Below are positions 29,609-40,423 of a stretch of DNA of 64,000 bases, piece after piece. The translations under genes and the position numbers were made by a program. The notes beneath the pieces are model-generated. The model was not told the origin of the DNA. It made no database searches and was given only the letters and a program-made list of their open reading frames with translations. The number at the start of each line of letters is the position of its first letter. Position 1 is the stretch's first letter. This DNA is from Asterias rubens (lineage: Eukaryota; Echinodermata; Asteroidea; Forcipulatida; Asteriidae), in the NCBI RefSeq assembly GCF_902459465.1, contig NC_047080.1:9522866-9586865 (forward strand), in the 5' to 3' direction.

Positions 29609-32600
29609 TTAAGAGAGCCATGGTTCAATGCAACTATCGAATACAGTCTGATTGCGATGCCAGTTAGTATGCTTAACACCAGATACGTTGTAGGTCTTCA
29701 GTGCGTTCCGTTTGTCCAGAGTTTGAAGCCCGAATGAATCATATTTGTAAATCTGAAAACATGTAAACAGAATCAAGTGAATTTACAAAATAGACATAGC
29801 AGGATCTTTAGTTTTTTAAATTGGTTTGAAATACTCAATCACATAATTGAAACCAGGGCCATATTTCACAGACCTGCTTAGCAGAAAACAGTGCTTAAAA
29901 TGTTTTTGCTGAGCAAAAGTAAGCAGGGTACCAGTCACAGGTTGTACATTGGACATGCTATGTGGGATGGTAACCTTATTCTGGTAAGCATGGCTTTGTT
30001 GTGCTTAGCTAGTTTTTGTGCAGAAGTAGCGCTACATAAAATTGTGACCTGGAGTAAACACTGAAAAGTACAGACCACAGTTTGTGGATGTTGTCATTTA
30101 AAAAAAAAGTCTTAAATTACAACAGCTTTTTAATAACAAATGAAATGATGCAAGACCTCATTACAGGATATTTGGCTGGATGTTTGACAAGATTGTGAAC
30201 TTTTCTTCAAGGAACAAAAGGATTCCTTACTACAAGATGCTTCACTCTCGCCAGACACAAAATGCCTGAAGGCCACATCAAGGTGTGGGCTACAATTTTT
30301 TTTTCAGAGGCCGTTGCCACCTACTCCTAGGGCTGAAACAGGGTTACCCCCTTTACAGTCCATACCGAGTTAGGCTTGGGTATCATCCATCAGAAGCCTG
30401 TCTGGTATAGCAGAAAGCACTACCTCCCCAATTTATGTAGCAAGTGTGACAACTGGGATTCGAACCCACACTCTGCTGATCAAATACCAGAGCTTGAATC
30501 CGGTGCTCTTAACCGCGTGGCCATGACACGCTGTGAAAGTGTGAAATAAAAGTTGTTCTCAATTTATAACATACCTCTTGGTCCCTCATTTCCACAATGT
30601 TCTCATTGTCGTCATAGAATCCAAAATGGCTGCAAAAAGAAAATAGGAATCAATTAAATAAGGTTATGTAATCAAAATTTACCAAGTGTGGAAATGAATC
30701 ACAGTAAGCAGAATAGTAACTTATCATTTTGTACCTGTTTTTTTGAAACAATTATCATCCATGATTATCATATAAGTTTTTGAGCATCATCTTCCTGATC
30801 TAAATACTGTGAATATGACCAGGGGTACTAGTCTTATCTCGAGTTAGGACAAGATACTCAACCTAACTTAGATCTAGCCATTCGCTTGTTGTATGTATCT
30901 CCTAGGACTAGTCCAAAGTTACGGCTAGTCCAGGGGTGGATTTCACAAAGAGTTAGGACTAGTCTTATCTCGAGTTAGGACGAGTAATCTCGTCCTAACT
31001 TGGGACTATCCATGCAATTTGTATATCTCCTAGGACTAGTCCTAAGTTGGGACTCTTTGTGAAATCGACCCCTGTCTCTTTTTGAATATCGACCCCAGGG
31101 TCGCATTGCATAGAACTTCTTCAGCAAAATATAATTCTTGACAGTTTTCTGCTTTGCAGAAATGAGCAGGACACCAGTCACAAATGGTGCATGTAACATG
31201 TAGCCAGTAACCCAATTCTGATAAGTTTACTTTTTGCAGGCCCAAGACTCAAACCCTCACTCATGACCAGAAACCCCATAGCTGGTGCCCGGTGCTCGGC
31301 CGAGATATGGCATAATCTATATCAACGCTCTCACCTTGACTGCCAGGGGGTGATGACTCCGTCATTCGGCCCGCCAATCATAACCATTTGCTTCAACCGC
31401 AGAAAATTTGCCTTCCAATCTGTTATTCAGACAAGGAAAATATTTGAAAAAAATTACCATAAACAACCAAATAAAACAAACAAATCCACAAGATTTCAAA
31501 ATCCTAAAATTAATCTAACTGTATTAATTTTAATATTCACTTCTTTTATAATGAAACTATTTTGAGCAAGATTTGGGATGAACAAGAGCATTCTGTGGCA
31601 CAGTTCTAGTTGTCAGCAAGGACTCTTGGAAAAGCAAACTATCGGTGGAAATGTGCAAAGTATAATTGTTGCTGTTATTATTATTGATATAATACCTTGG
31701 CTGTTGGTGTTCAATGTCTCATTGTTAAGGACTGGAAGATAGTCATTGCCTTGCTGGTACAAAGATTGATGATGAGGATCTGAAAGGGGGGGGGAAGGAA
31801 AAAAAACTTTGTATAAAATTTGGTAGTAATCACTTACAATATGAGGGTGTCACATAGAGATAGGTGATGATAAAAACCAATAAAACTCATATAAATATCT
31901 TCTCTTTGGTCAAATATACGCAATGCTTTATTATAACAACTGAACTGTATGGCTATACTAAGACTACATGTATAAGTAAATGATTGGCATGATTGTCTGT
32001 GGCGTGTCGTCCCCAAGCGGTTAAGAGTACCGGACTCAAGCTCTGGTCGCGACACTTGCACCGTAAAATTTAGGATGTAGTGCTTTCTGCTCTACCGGCC
32101 AGGCTTCGGATTGATGATACCCAAGCCTACATACGTATGGACTGTAAAAGGGGTAACCCTGTTTCAGTCCTAGGTGGAGTAGGTGGCAACGGCCTCTGGA
32201 ATAAAATAATTGTAGCCCACACCTTGAAGTGGCCTTCAGGCCTTGTGTGTCAGGCAACTTGCATAACAATTTTAGGAAAACAGTCATTCTCCAAATGAAA
32301 CTGACAAAGAGAACAAACTGTGTTTTTCCTAAATAAACAAACAAGACCTTGAAATAAATCGAGAGGAAAAAAGCGATGAGCTAATAAAGGAAAAAGGCTG
32401 ATTGTACAATTGTAATAGTTTTGTAAAACACATACCATTCCAATAGTTACATATGGATACATCTTGACCAAGAGCATGGTAACAGAATCTGTAAGAAAAA
32501 GCAATGAAAAAATGTTTGATACAGTCTGTTTGTAAGTCTTTTTAATAACTCAATTTCTTTTTGTTTTTGAACCATTCAAGTGTTTTTTTCCCCCCGCAGT

Positions 32601-35600
32601 GGCATTACCAGATTAATTTAATGGGGGTGGCAAGTGGGCAAAGAAAAAAGTAGAAGAAAGACTTTGATAATTTACTTCTTGTGGAGCACTTCTAAGGTTT
32701 TTGTTGTTTTATTGTAATCAGTTTATTCAGATAGAAACAATGCAGGTCTAAAGTTTCATTCCATTTTGTTTATTCTGGTTATGAAGCCAAGGACTCTCAG
32801 AAAATTGAACTTAACCACTGTTTAGTTTTTCAAAAAACCTTTAGGCAGGGGCCTGATTTTTTAATCGATAATTACGAAAAGTTCAGAAGTGTACACATAT
32901 CAAAATTACATTAAAATGGTGAACAAGTGCATTATAAACAAGTAAAAATACAATTTCTGTTGAAAACATTCCGCTCAGGTAGCTTTTTAACTATAATTGC
33001 TTCTCTCCACCCAGGGGTAAATGGGGACCTGTGAGGGCAGAGACGGTTTTTGTGATTGATTTAGCCGAGTAGCGCATTTGTTGCACAAGGCTGTATACTC
33101 CCCAGGGAGCTGAGATGGTTTAAGGAGTGAATAATTTGAAGCGCTTTGAGACGCCGGTTCGGGAGTAAAAAAGCGGTATAGAAACTCAAATACTATTAAT
33201 ATTAGAATCCTAGAGATGGAAGGCATGGAAAGATACCACTATGCCAAGATGACCTTCAAAAGGTTTATCAAAAAGGGGACAGGCCACTGAATGCTCCTAA
33301 AAAATATAATTTCAGAAAATCGAAATGCACACACGGGCCACCAAGACTGAAACTTTGGTCATGTGACCTATTTATTACATGAGAATGTAATTGGAGAGTT
33401 TAACTTACTTATAAACATCTGCTTTCAGTTTTGGCAGAAACGGGATGTATGACGTATCTGAGGAAGTAAAGTAGAGATAAAACGATTGATTAATTTACCA
33501 TGTCAATAAATAAGTGAAACTAAAAGGAAAATAACACCATTCAATATTTCATTTGTTGATAGTCTTCCAGGAACCAATTTCATAAAGCCGGATTTGAACT
33601 GCCTGCTTGTGTTTTTTTTTTTTCACAGAACTCCGGAAAGTACCGAGCATAACGTGCTAACGCACATTGGTGTAAGAGTAGAAACCAAATCTAATCCTCT
33701 TTATCCCGATGCAAATTTAACATCTAGCATTGCGTTACCCGCTGCTAAAATATGAGTATTTGAACTACCTCTAGCTATCTCTGTGGTTTAGTTGGTAAGA
33801 AACTGCTCTAGTATTGGGGTTCGAATCCCACCTGAGTAGCATGCCTGTGATTTCTTTTTTACAAAACTCGGGAAAGCATACACTGCTAACACACATTGGT
33901 GTAAAGGAAAAACCCAAAATTAGATGGGGTGGTTCTGAAAAGAACTGTTGCTTTCAACTCGACATTTCGATCAGTAAGCTCTGATCATCTTCTGATCCAG
34001 CTTTCTCCAGAAGACGATCAGAGCATACTGATCGAAACGTCGAGTTGAAACCAACGAATCTTTTCAGAACCACCCCAACTCATTTTAGAGATAGTCATTA
34101 CATGGTGTTACCGCAAACCTGTCCGTATCGTATTTCCACCCTGCAAAGTTTCAAATCCTACTTAAAGCCATTATACACTTTCGGAATAGAAAACAAAATA
34201 AAAGTTCACAGATTTACAAATAACTTACAGGGTTTACAGAAGGTAATGGTGAAAGACTTTTCTTGAAATATTATTACATGAAATGCTTTACTTTTTGAGA
34301 AAACCTTAAAACAAACTCAATTCTCGATAACGAGAATTACGGATTTATTTTAAACACGGCGAAACGTGCGGAAACAAGGCTGGGTTTTTCCGTTATTTTC
34401 TCCCGACTCCGATGACCGATTGAGCCTAAATTTTCACAGATTTGTTATTTTATATATAAGTTGTGATACACGAAGTGTGGGCCTTTGGACAATACTGTTT
34501 ACCGAAAGTGTCCAATGGCTTTAAAACCAAAATTAACAGACTGGGTAGTCTTACCTCCATACTGGCCCATCTGTGGTGATGACAGAGCAATGAAGGTGTG
34601 AACATTATGGTCAGACATTGTCTCCAGAATTCCGCGACAGATGATTCCACCTTTAGACAAAAAAAGAAAAATAACATAATAAAAACTACATTCATTATAG
34701 ACGATGTAACCTATGTTTACATTCAAACCGCCCTCTGCTGACAAAACACTGTACACGTCATGTTTCGCCGGGCAAAAAGACGCGTAGGTCATGGTAAGAT
34801 TGCGTATACTTCTAGCTGGCTGCCAAAACACAAAGGTTTTACCTGGCGGTATGCGTGCGAATCATGTTATGGTTTTCAAGTGACGTCAGAGGTCACACCG
34901 TCTATGAGGAAACTTTTACTACCAAATGACAGTGCTAAACAAATCATAAGGTCAGGAAGTTGCCTGTTACCTGATTCCGAGTTGACAAGGGCCCAGTTTC
35001 ATAAAGCTGTTTCGCAAAAAATACTACTTAGCAAATTTCTATGCTTAGCAAAGAATAGTGGGTTGGCACCAGTCACAACAATGTAAGCTTTATGGAATTT
35101 TGGCTGGGAATCAATTTCTGTTAAGCAATATTTTACTATGCTTTGCGAGTTTTTGTGCTTACAGGCTTTATAAAATCGGGCCCAGCTTAAATTTCTATGC
35201 TTAGCAAAAATGGGTCGGGCACCAGTCGCAACAGTTTACCTTTGTTGAACAAGGTAAACTTAATGTAATTTTGGCTTGTAACCTGTTTCTGTTCAGCAAT
35301 ACTCTTCTTTGTGCTTACAGGCTTTATGAAATCAAGCTAAGCTTACCTTGTGAGTAGCAGATGAGTATAACACCATCTTGAGCCTGTTGCATGATGGGAC
35401 GCATAGCGGCGGCAAACTTGGGTACTTGTTTCCATAATGGTTCCACACTTTGTAAATCTTCAAATAACGGAATCGATGTAACGCTGGTGCCAGGATGTGC
35501 CTATAAAGTAAAAACAAAAAACATGTTTTTGTAACGATTTTTTTAATGAAGTATAAATACCAAACCTTATACAACAGTCTCAAGTAGATTGAACTTTATT

Positions 35601-37971
35601 TGAATTGATGAAAGCACCTAGGGATGAAAAAATAAGTTAGTTCAAACAAGAAAACCATGAAATGTTGTCATTTAAAGCCTTTGAGAAAGACTCTGCAAGG
35701 GTCGAAACGTCAGATTATTAACTCTTTAACTCTAATACCATACAGTGTAGGTCTGTTTTTGGTTGGTATTTGGTTGGTATTTGTTAAGCAGTTTGCAACA
35801 GATAATTTGTTTTTCTCACAATAAATTCACCAACAATTTATTTGCTCAAAAAAACTGCCTGTCCAAGATATTCTTTTACATTCCAAGACCAAACGAGACC
35901 TATCATACATACAATATTGTACAGACCTGTAAAGCACTAAATTATTATTTTATCTTACCAGCGATATCATCTCTTCTAGGTGTCGCATTTTACTGGCTCG
36001 ACTAAAAATGCCATGGACAATGATGACAGGTCTAAAAACCACCTCATTATCCAGATGAAGGCATGTCGTTTTCATACAGCATGAAGCCAAAATAATCTTG
36101 CAGAACAGGGAAATCATGCTGCAAACTTTCAAAGCTCGGCTAAAAAAATGTAGTACAACTTCACAGCCCAGAGTTCTAAAACCAAAATGACACCCAACCC
36201 AACATCCAAATAGGCAAACACCAAGAGCTTCGTTTGTGGTTTCATTTATAGAACCTGAGAACTAGAGTAGGCCTATGAGGAATGAGGAAGCTTGCATATT
36301 TTATTTAGAGGGAAACAGAAAAATCTGTGAAAAAAAAACAACAACTTGGTTGTGATTCAATTCCTTCAATGCCGCTGACGTCATGTCTGGGAGTTTGCTT
36401 TGTTATACCTCCACGCTGCAACAAAGCGGCTTTACAAATTGGAGCTCCCAACTATGACGTTTTGAGAGTGGTTACGAAACGGGGGTTTTCGCAAATCTCT
36501 CAGAAAAGTGCTGGATAAGGGCATTTAAAATGATTGTATTTTTTAAACACTTGAAATCTATTCATAATCATATGATTCGATTTCCTTATTCATTGAAAAC
36601 ATTTTAAGTGAAGTTCAGCAAAGTTCACGACTTTACATTTTCGCTCTAGCAGGTCTTTAAATATTCCTACAAGACACTATGTATACAAAAATTCAACAAA
36701 ATATAATTCAATGTTAGCAAAGAATAAATAAAGTTCTTACCAACAGTACCATGTTCTCAAGCTCTTCCTGATAGCTTGCTTTACCAAACAATCCATGAAC
36801 CAAAATAACAGGTTTGTACACCGTTTTTACTGCTTCTAAATTTACATTTTGGAGACAGCACATCACCAGAATAATCATGCAGATTATTTGCAGAGCAGGA
36901 GCACAGACCTTAAAAACCATTTTTGTAAAAATATTACAAAAAAAGAACAGGAAGCTAAATCGCAGTACAATTTTTACAGCACAACCACGACGATCAAAAT
37001 AATGTGAGTGACTGTGAGCATGGAGAAAGTGGGTGTGACTTTTTTGAAAGAATAGCGGACCCTTTTAGCTAACGAGTTCGGTAACATAACATGTTGTTAT
37101 TGTGTGAATAATGCCTACACGAGGAAGTCTTGCACTGCAGTAACACAACAGGAACTTTAGGAATAAATCAATGGGAAATAAACTCAAATAAATATTTTGT
37201 GTTTTTCCTTGTGAGAGTCATATAGTCATACGATTTAATGCACGATACAAAAACAACAAAAACTGCACTTAGTACATAATCATTACAAACAATACAATCA
37301 TATTTGACACTACTCCCTAGAACTATGAGGATGAGGTTCGTTTGGCCATGTTCGTCTCAGTACTAGTTCTAGTAGGAGTAATTTGACACTACACTGTGTA
37401 ACCAAGGAGGTCTACCTACCCAAAACGGGTCAACTCGTACCCAAGTCAACTCGTACCCAAGTTAGCCCACATTGTTGCCATTAAAAGCTGAACAAGGTGG
37501 GCTAGTACCCAAGTCAACTTGTACCCAAAATATTTACCTCCATGGTGTGACTGTGTAGTGTGTAATGTAAAAATTGTAAGTAAGAGATATTTTTAAACAA
37601 ACTTTACAAGTTTCTTTATAATCCTAGTCCTACTTCTAGAAATTATAAGGCTAAAAGTAGTATAATCCATGCATAATGCTGACCAAAATGCGACAACAAC
37701 GAGTGATTACCTGTGTAATAAACTGCCTTAAACCAGCCAGCGAATTGTTAACAGCAAAGACACCGTGTACCAGAATGACCGGACGGTACGCGACATTCTC
37801 GTGGGTTGATTTGCTCTCAATGCCCGGCCTCGTTGAATGTGTGCTACCGCTCGCTAAAAACTGCCATTCGCCAACCACAGCAACAAACAACGATACCAAA
37901 ATGACGGTAAAATATTGACATTTCTGAATGATCTCAGTATGTAGTAAAAAGTATGCAGTATCGGCTGCCAT
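29609..37971 (-). CDS. PPT2: Palmitoyl-protein thioesterase 2 (PPT2), 9-exon isoform with the most distal first exon
   Basis: A lysosomal alpha/beta hydrolase that cleaves S-palmitoyl-type thioesters. Exons: 37971-37711 (1a), 35500-35347, 34650-34555, 33457-33409, 32488-32436, 31779-31696, 31419-31335, 30629-30575, 29752-29609. All are GT/AG and sum to 981 nt (326 aa; vertebrate PPT2 is about 300). Exon 1a encodes a hydrophobic leader (about residues 20-35) and [10 protein letters not shown] (HG 69-70, oxyanion-hole strand). The nucleophile is Ser137 in CYSQGG. Asp252 lies in [11 protein letters not shown] and His307 in SGVKHTNWH. Other signatures are [18 protein letters not shown] and FGFYD. 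The stop follows CIEPWLS, the family's usual end. AATAAA (minus strand) is at 29327-29332, about 280 nt past the stop. Two other first exons (36920-36741, 36132-35959) splice in the same phase and are listed separately. Introns hold MITEs and SINEs. Confidence 0.95.
30258..30535 (-). repeat. tRNA-derived SINE, subfamily 2, minus orientation
   Basis: The reverse complement gives GTGTCATGGCCACGCGGTTA, AGAGCACCGGATTCAAGCTC, GTGTGGGTTCGAATCCCAGT, GGGGAGGTAGTGCTTTCTGC, GGGGGTAACCCTGTTTCAGC and CCTTGATGTGGCCTTCAGGC. It lies about 40 bp from PPT2 exon 8. Confidence 0.8.
30820..31078. repeat. MITE pair with GAGTTAGGACTAGTC arms
   Basis: A complete copy (30937-31078) has ends GGGGTGGATTTCACAAAGAG and CTCTTTGTGAAATCGACCCC, with AGTTAGGACTAGTCTTATCT arms. 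A truncated copy lies directly before it (about 30820-30936). A relative is at 50638-50806. Confidence 0.8.
32000..32245 (+). repeat. tRNA-derived SINE, subfamily 2, internally deleted
   Basis: The head GTGTCGTCCCCAAGCGGTTA then AGAGTACCGGACTCAAGCTC is followed at once by TCGCGACACTTGCACC, so the B-box region is lost. The subfamily 2 tail (GTGCTTTCTGCTCTACCGGC, AAGGGGTAACCCTGTTTCAG, CCTTGAAGTGGCCTTCAGGC) is intact. Confidence 0.75.
32824..32992. repeat. Dispersed repeat R2, copy 2
   Basis: Direct-orientation partner of 5578-5755. The copy is continued by a GAAGCGCTTTGAGACGCCGG motif at about 33137, which also occurs near 62260 as a SINE-like tail (GAAGCGCTTTGGGACGCC). Confidence 0.7.
33770..33920 (+). 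repeat. tRNA-like SINE head (GTTCGAATCCCACC type)
   Basis: GTGGTTTAGTTGGTAAGAAA then GGGGTTCGAATCCCACCTGA gives A and B boxes, followed by AGTAGCATGCCTGTGATTTC and GGGAAAGCATACACTGCTAA. The 3' part matches 33610-33690 and 41380-41450. It does not fold as a true tRNA with a paired acceptor stem. Confidence 0.65.
34162..34524. repeat. TTAA MITE, family B, inside PPT2 intron 3
   Basis: The ends are TTAA-AGCCATTATACACTTT and AAAGTGTCCAATGGCT-TTAA. The body is the reverse complement of 27408-27782 and includes the TTCTCGATAACGAGAA hairpin. It ends about 30 bp from the 3' border of exon 3 (34555). Confidence 0.85.
35959..36132 (-). CDS. PPT2: PPT2 alternative first exon 1c
   Basis: 58 codons open with ATG at 36132. 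They encode a hydrophobic leader (about residues 5-20), then [13 protein letters not shown], and end EEMISL before a |GTAAGA donor in phase 0, matching exon 2 (GCACATCCT, AHPG). Spliced to the common body it would give 297 aa, very close to vertebrate PPT2 length. It is the first exon nearest to exon 2 (about 460 bp away). It resembles 1b more than 1a over the whole exon, including the flanking 5' sequence (GTACAACTTCACAGC versus GTACAATTTTTACAGC), so 1b and 1c look like a local duplication. Confidence 0.8.
36345..36660. repeat. Dispersed repeat R1, copy 2 (inverted)
   Basis: Reverse-orientation partner of 5255-5560. Shared blocks are CCTCCACGCTGCAACAAAGC, TTTTGAGAGTGGTTACG and CAAATCTCTCAGAAAAGTGC. 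It lies between PPT2 first exons 1b and 1c, so it postdates or separated that exon duplication. Confidence 0.7.
36741..36920 (-). CDS. PPT2: PPT2 alternative first exon 1b
   Basis: 60 codons start at ATG 36920 with a strongly hydrophobic leader ([11 protein letters not shown]), followed by [12 protein letters not shown], and end ENMVLL before a |GTAAGA donor in phase 0. Joined to the common body it gives 299 aa. The conserved VILVHG strand is intact, so the exon looks functional rather than decayed. It has its own ATG and no clear acceptor in front, so I infer an alternative transcription start rather than an internal cassette. Confidence 0.8.
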
Positions 37972-39120
37972 GGTTACATAATTTTAGAAGTAATTTAAAG
38001 AAATTTCTCCCTCCTTCCTCAAATTTTCCTTTTTAGCCTTTAGACTGGTTACTTTACTTGTGTAACCAACAATTATCCCAGGTATACTACTGGGCACCGT
38101 GCGCCTTTCAGATCTATTTTTAGAAACGGATCACACCATCACCGATCACATTCACGTGACATTGTTATTGTTCCGTTTACAAGGGAAGAAGAGAGAGTGG
38201 CTGTTGCCAGCTTGGTGTTGATATTCCTTTGTGGGAGTTGTTTGCAAAGTTCCCTTGACGGGAAGATCATCTAAGCAAACAAACAAACAAATATCTGTAT
38301 CCTATAAAAATCCTGCCTACACTTTTTCATTTGTTTTGAAATCAATTTTTATCTCAGGCATGATATTGTTCCTACCATATACTTCCTCCATGTTCCTTAC
38401 TTTAGCCTGTTTTTTTTTAATAAAATATTCCTACTTTTTTTCAAAGGACCTAATATCATGTCTGATCTAATTTACAAAAAACAGATAATCCTTTTGGTAA
38501 AAATGAGTGAAAAATTTGATAAAATTAATAAAGGTTTGTTTGGTTGTGCATTGAGGGTGGTCAGGATCTTTTCTCGTCTTTTCAACTATAGGACCGGGCG
38601 CTACGTGGATTAAGTTATCATAAGCTTTACAGAAATGAAACCATAAAAAAAAAATATAAAAAAAGTGATGACAATATTGTTTCTTTTGAAATCAATTAAC
38701 TCTTTATTTCACATTTCGCCTTAACCTGGCCAGCTTAAAGTAACATGCTAATTTTCTGATACTTTTCTGATAATTATTTTCTGGTGGGGAAAATACCTCC
38801 ACCACATCAGCATGTAACTAAGTTTACAGACATTTTGGGAAATTAACAAAGAATTCAGGAAATATTGAAAGGGAGTTTCTGGACCCTGGGAAAAATCAAA
38901 GTTGGATGATGTATTGAAGCACCCACTGCAAAATTTGGGCAAAGACAGGCAAAAATGTCCATTCAGTTGATCTAGACACCATGATCACCCCATACATACA
39001 TGAGCATAGAACTATATTAAAATCTTCCGGGGCTCTAATTTTTTAAGGGAATATTTGCAAGATCTCAGGGCTTGTAGCTCAAACTATTTACTGGATCAGA
39101 TTTTTTTGTGTAAAAGACCA

Positions 39121-39364
39121 GGGCCAAATTACATAGAGCTGCTAAGCACAAAAATTTGCTTAGCATGAAATTTCTTCCTAGATAAAAACAGGATTACCAA
39201 CCAAATCTCCATTTGTTGCATAGTGCTTGTTGCCGGTACTCCGCTGATGTGTGCAAATCCTGAAAATCACGTGGAAATTTGGTTGGTAATCATGTTTTTA
39301 TCTAGGAAGAAATTTCATGGTAAGGAAAATTTTTATGCCAAAGCAGCTCTATGAAATTGGGTCC
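39121..39364. repeat. MITE, GGGCCCAATTTCATAGAGC family
   Basis: The ends are GGGCCAAATTACATAGAGCT and AGCTCTATGAAATTGGGTCC. The stem arms GATAAAAACAGGATTACCAA and TTGGTAATCATGTTTTTATC are well kept. Confidence 0.85.
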
Positions 39365-39479
39365 AGGTTTTAAATGAGAAAGCAAGCATTCAACTATTTT
39401 CACTTGAATATATGCACTAAGACAAAGTTAGAAGAAATTTATCTCATTTGTATTTCATAGACTACATTTGATACTCATC

Positions 39480-39860
39480 AGATTGTTGAAAAACATGGAA
39501 GGACTTGCTACCGATCTGATGCTAAAATCACTGGTCTTGTTTCTGCGGTGCAAACATTAAGCCCTGCCTTCGACACTTGCATGGGGAAACAAATATTTGG
39601 GGGACTAACCAGACATTGGATGCTGATCCTTTGTACTGAATCATTACAACAGCAAGGTTAGAAAACTAAAGGAACATGGAAGTGATTGTTACTGGTCCGA
39701 TGCCAAAATCACTGGTCTTGTTTCTGCGGTGCAAACATTAAGCCCTGCCTTCGACACTTCAAAATCTTGGAAATAAATTTGGGGACTAATCAACCAGAAG
39801 TTGAATGTGATATACATCCATCGTACTGAATCATTACAACAGCTCGGTTAGAAAACTAAA
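39480..39860. repeat. Two-copy tandem duplication, period about 181 bp
   Basis: A core of about 55 bp (AAAATCACTGGTCTTGTTTC ... CTTCGACACTT) is identical at about 39525 and 39706. Both copies end with ACTGAATCATTACAACAGC and GGTTAGAAAACTAAA. It adjoins the orphan terminal-exon candidate, of whose transcript it would form the 3' UTR. Confidence 0.8.
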
Positions 39861-39863
39861 ATA

Positions 39864-39957
39864 TTATCTCAGCTGTCCGTAGGAGAAATCATGTCCCGCA
39901 GTTTTACTCCAGATGTTATCGTTGTATTCCAGAATGTTCATCCAACTATTGAGACAG
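39864..39957 (-). CDS. Possible orphan terminal exon
   Basis: A good acceptor (TTTTTATTTCAG|GCCTGT) is followed by 30 codons (ACLNSWMNILEYNDNIWSKT, then AGHDFSYGQLR) and TAA. Composition is protein-like, rich in W, N, D and Y, unlike the repeats beside it. I do not recognise the sequence. No upstream exon with matching phase was found. Splicing from UBL5 exon 2 would give an early stop. It may be the last exon of an unlocated minus-strand gene, or chance. Confidence 0.25.
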
Positions 39958-40423
39958 GCCTGAAATAAAAACAACGGAGACCACACAGGCCATGGCCTCC
40001 GTTGCCCCTGGTCTTGGCCTTGGTGCCCCTTTAGAAGATCCCCATAGACTTGAAGAATTTGCAATGGAAGTGCCCTTTGGCAAAATGAAAGAGACCCTTT
40101 CCTCTCAAAGATGAAACTCAAGGCCTGTTTGGAACCTTTTTGCTGTTAACATGAAGGTATTGGCCTTGGTGCCCCTTTAGAAGTTTCCCATAGACTTGGA
40201 GATTTTCAATTGACGTGCCGCCCTTTGGCAAAACAAGAAATATCCTTTCCTCTCAAAGATGAAATTCCAGGCCTGTCTTTGCTGTTAACATGAATGTTAA
40301 AAACATCAGAGAGAGTGACCATTGTTTTTTTTATTTTAGCCGTCCACAAATCCAGATGGTCTGATACTTCAAAATCCTTGCAGCGTTGGTTTGAGTTTTT
40401 AGGAAAGTCCGTCTCATGTTTGA

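Larger units (their letters stand above)
37972..40423. other. Intergenic region between PPT2 exon 1a and UBL5
   Basis: It should hold the PPT2 distal promoter on its left and the UBL5 3' UTR on its right (AATAAA on the minus strand at 40330-40335, about 90 nt past the UBL5 stop). Also present are a CTCGTACCCAAGTC repeat just inside the gene at 37430-37530, a MITE (39121-39364), a tandem duplication (39480-39860), an orphan exon candidate (39864-39957) and GGTGCCCCTTTAGAAG repeats. Confidence 0.5.
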
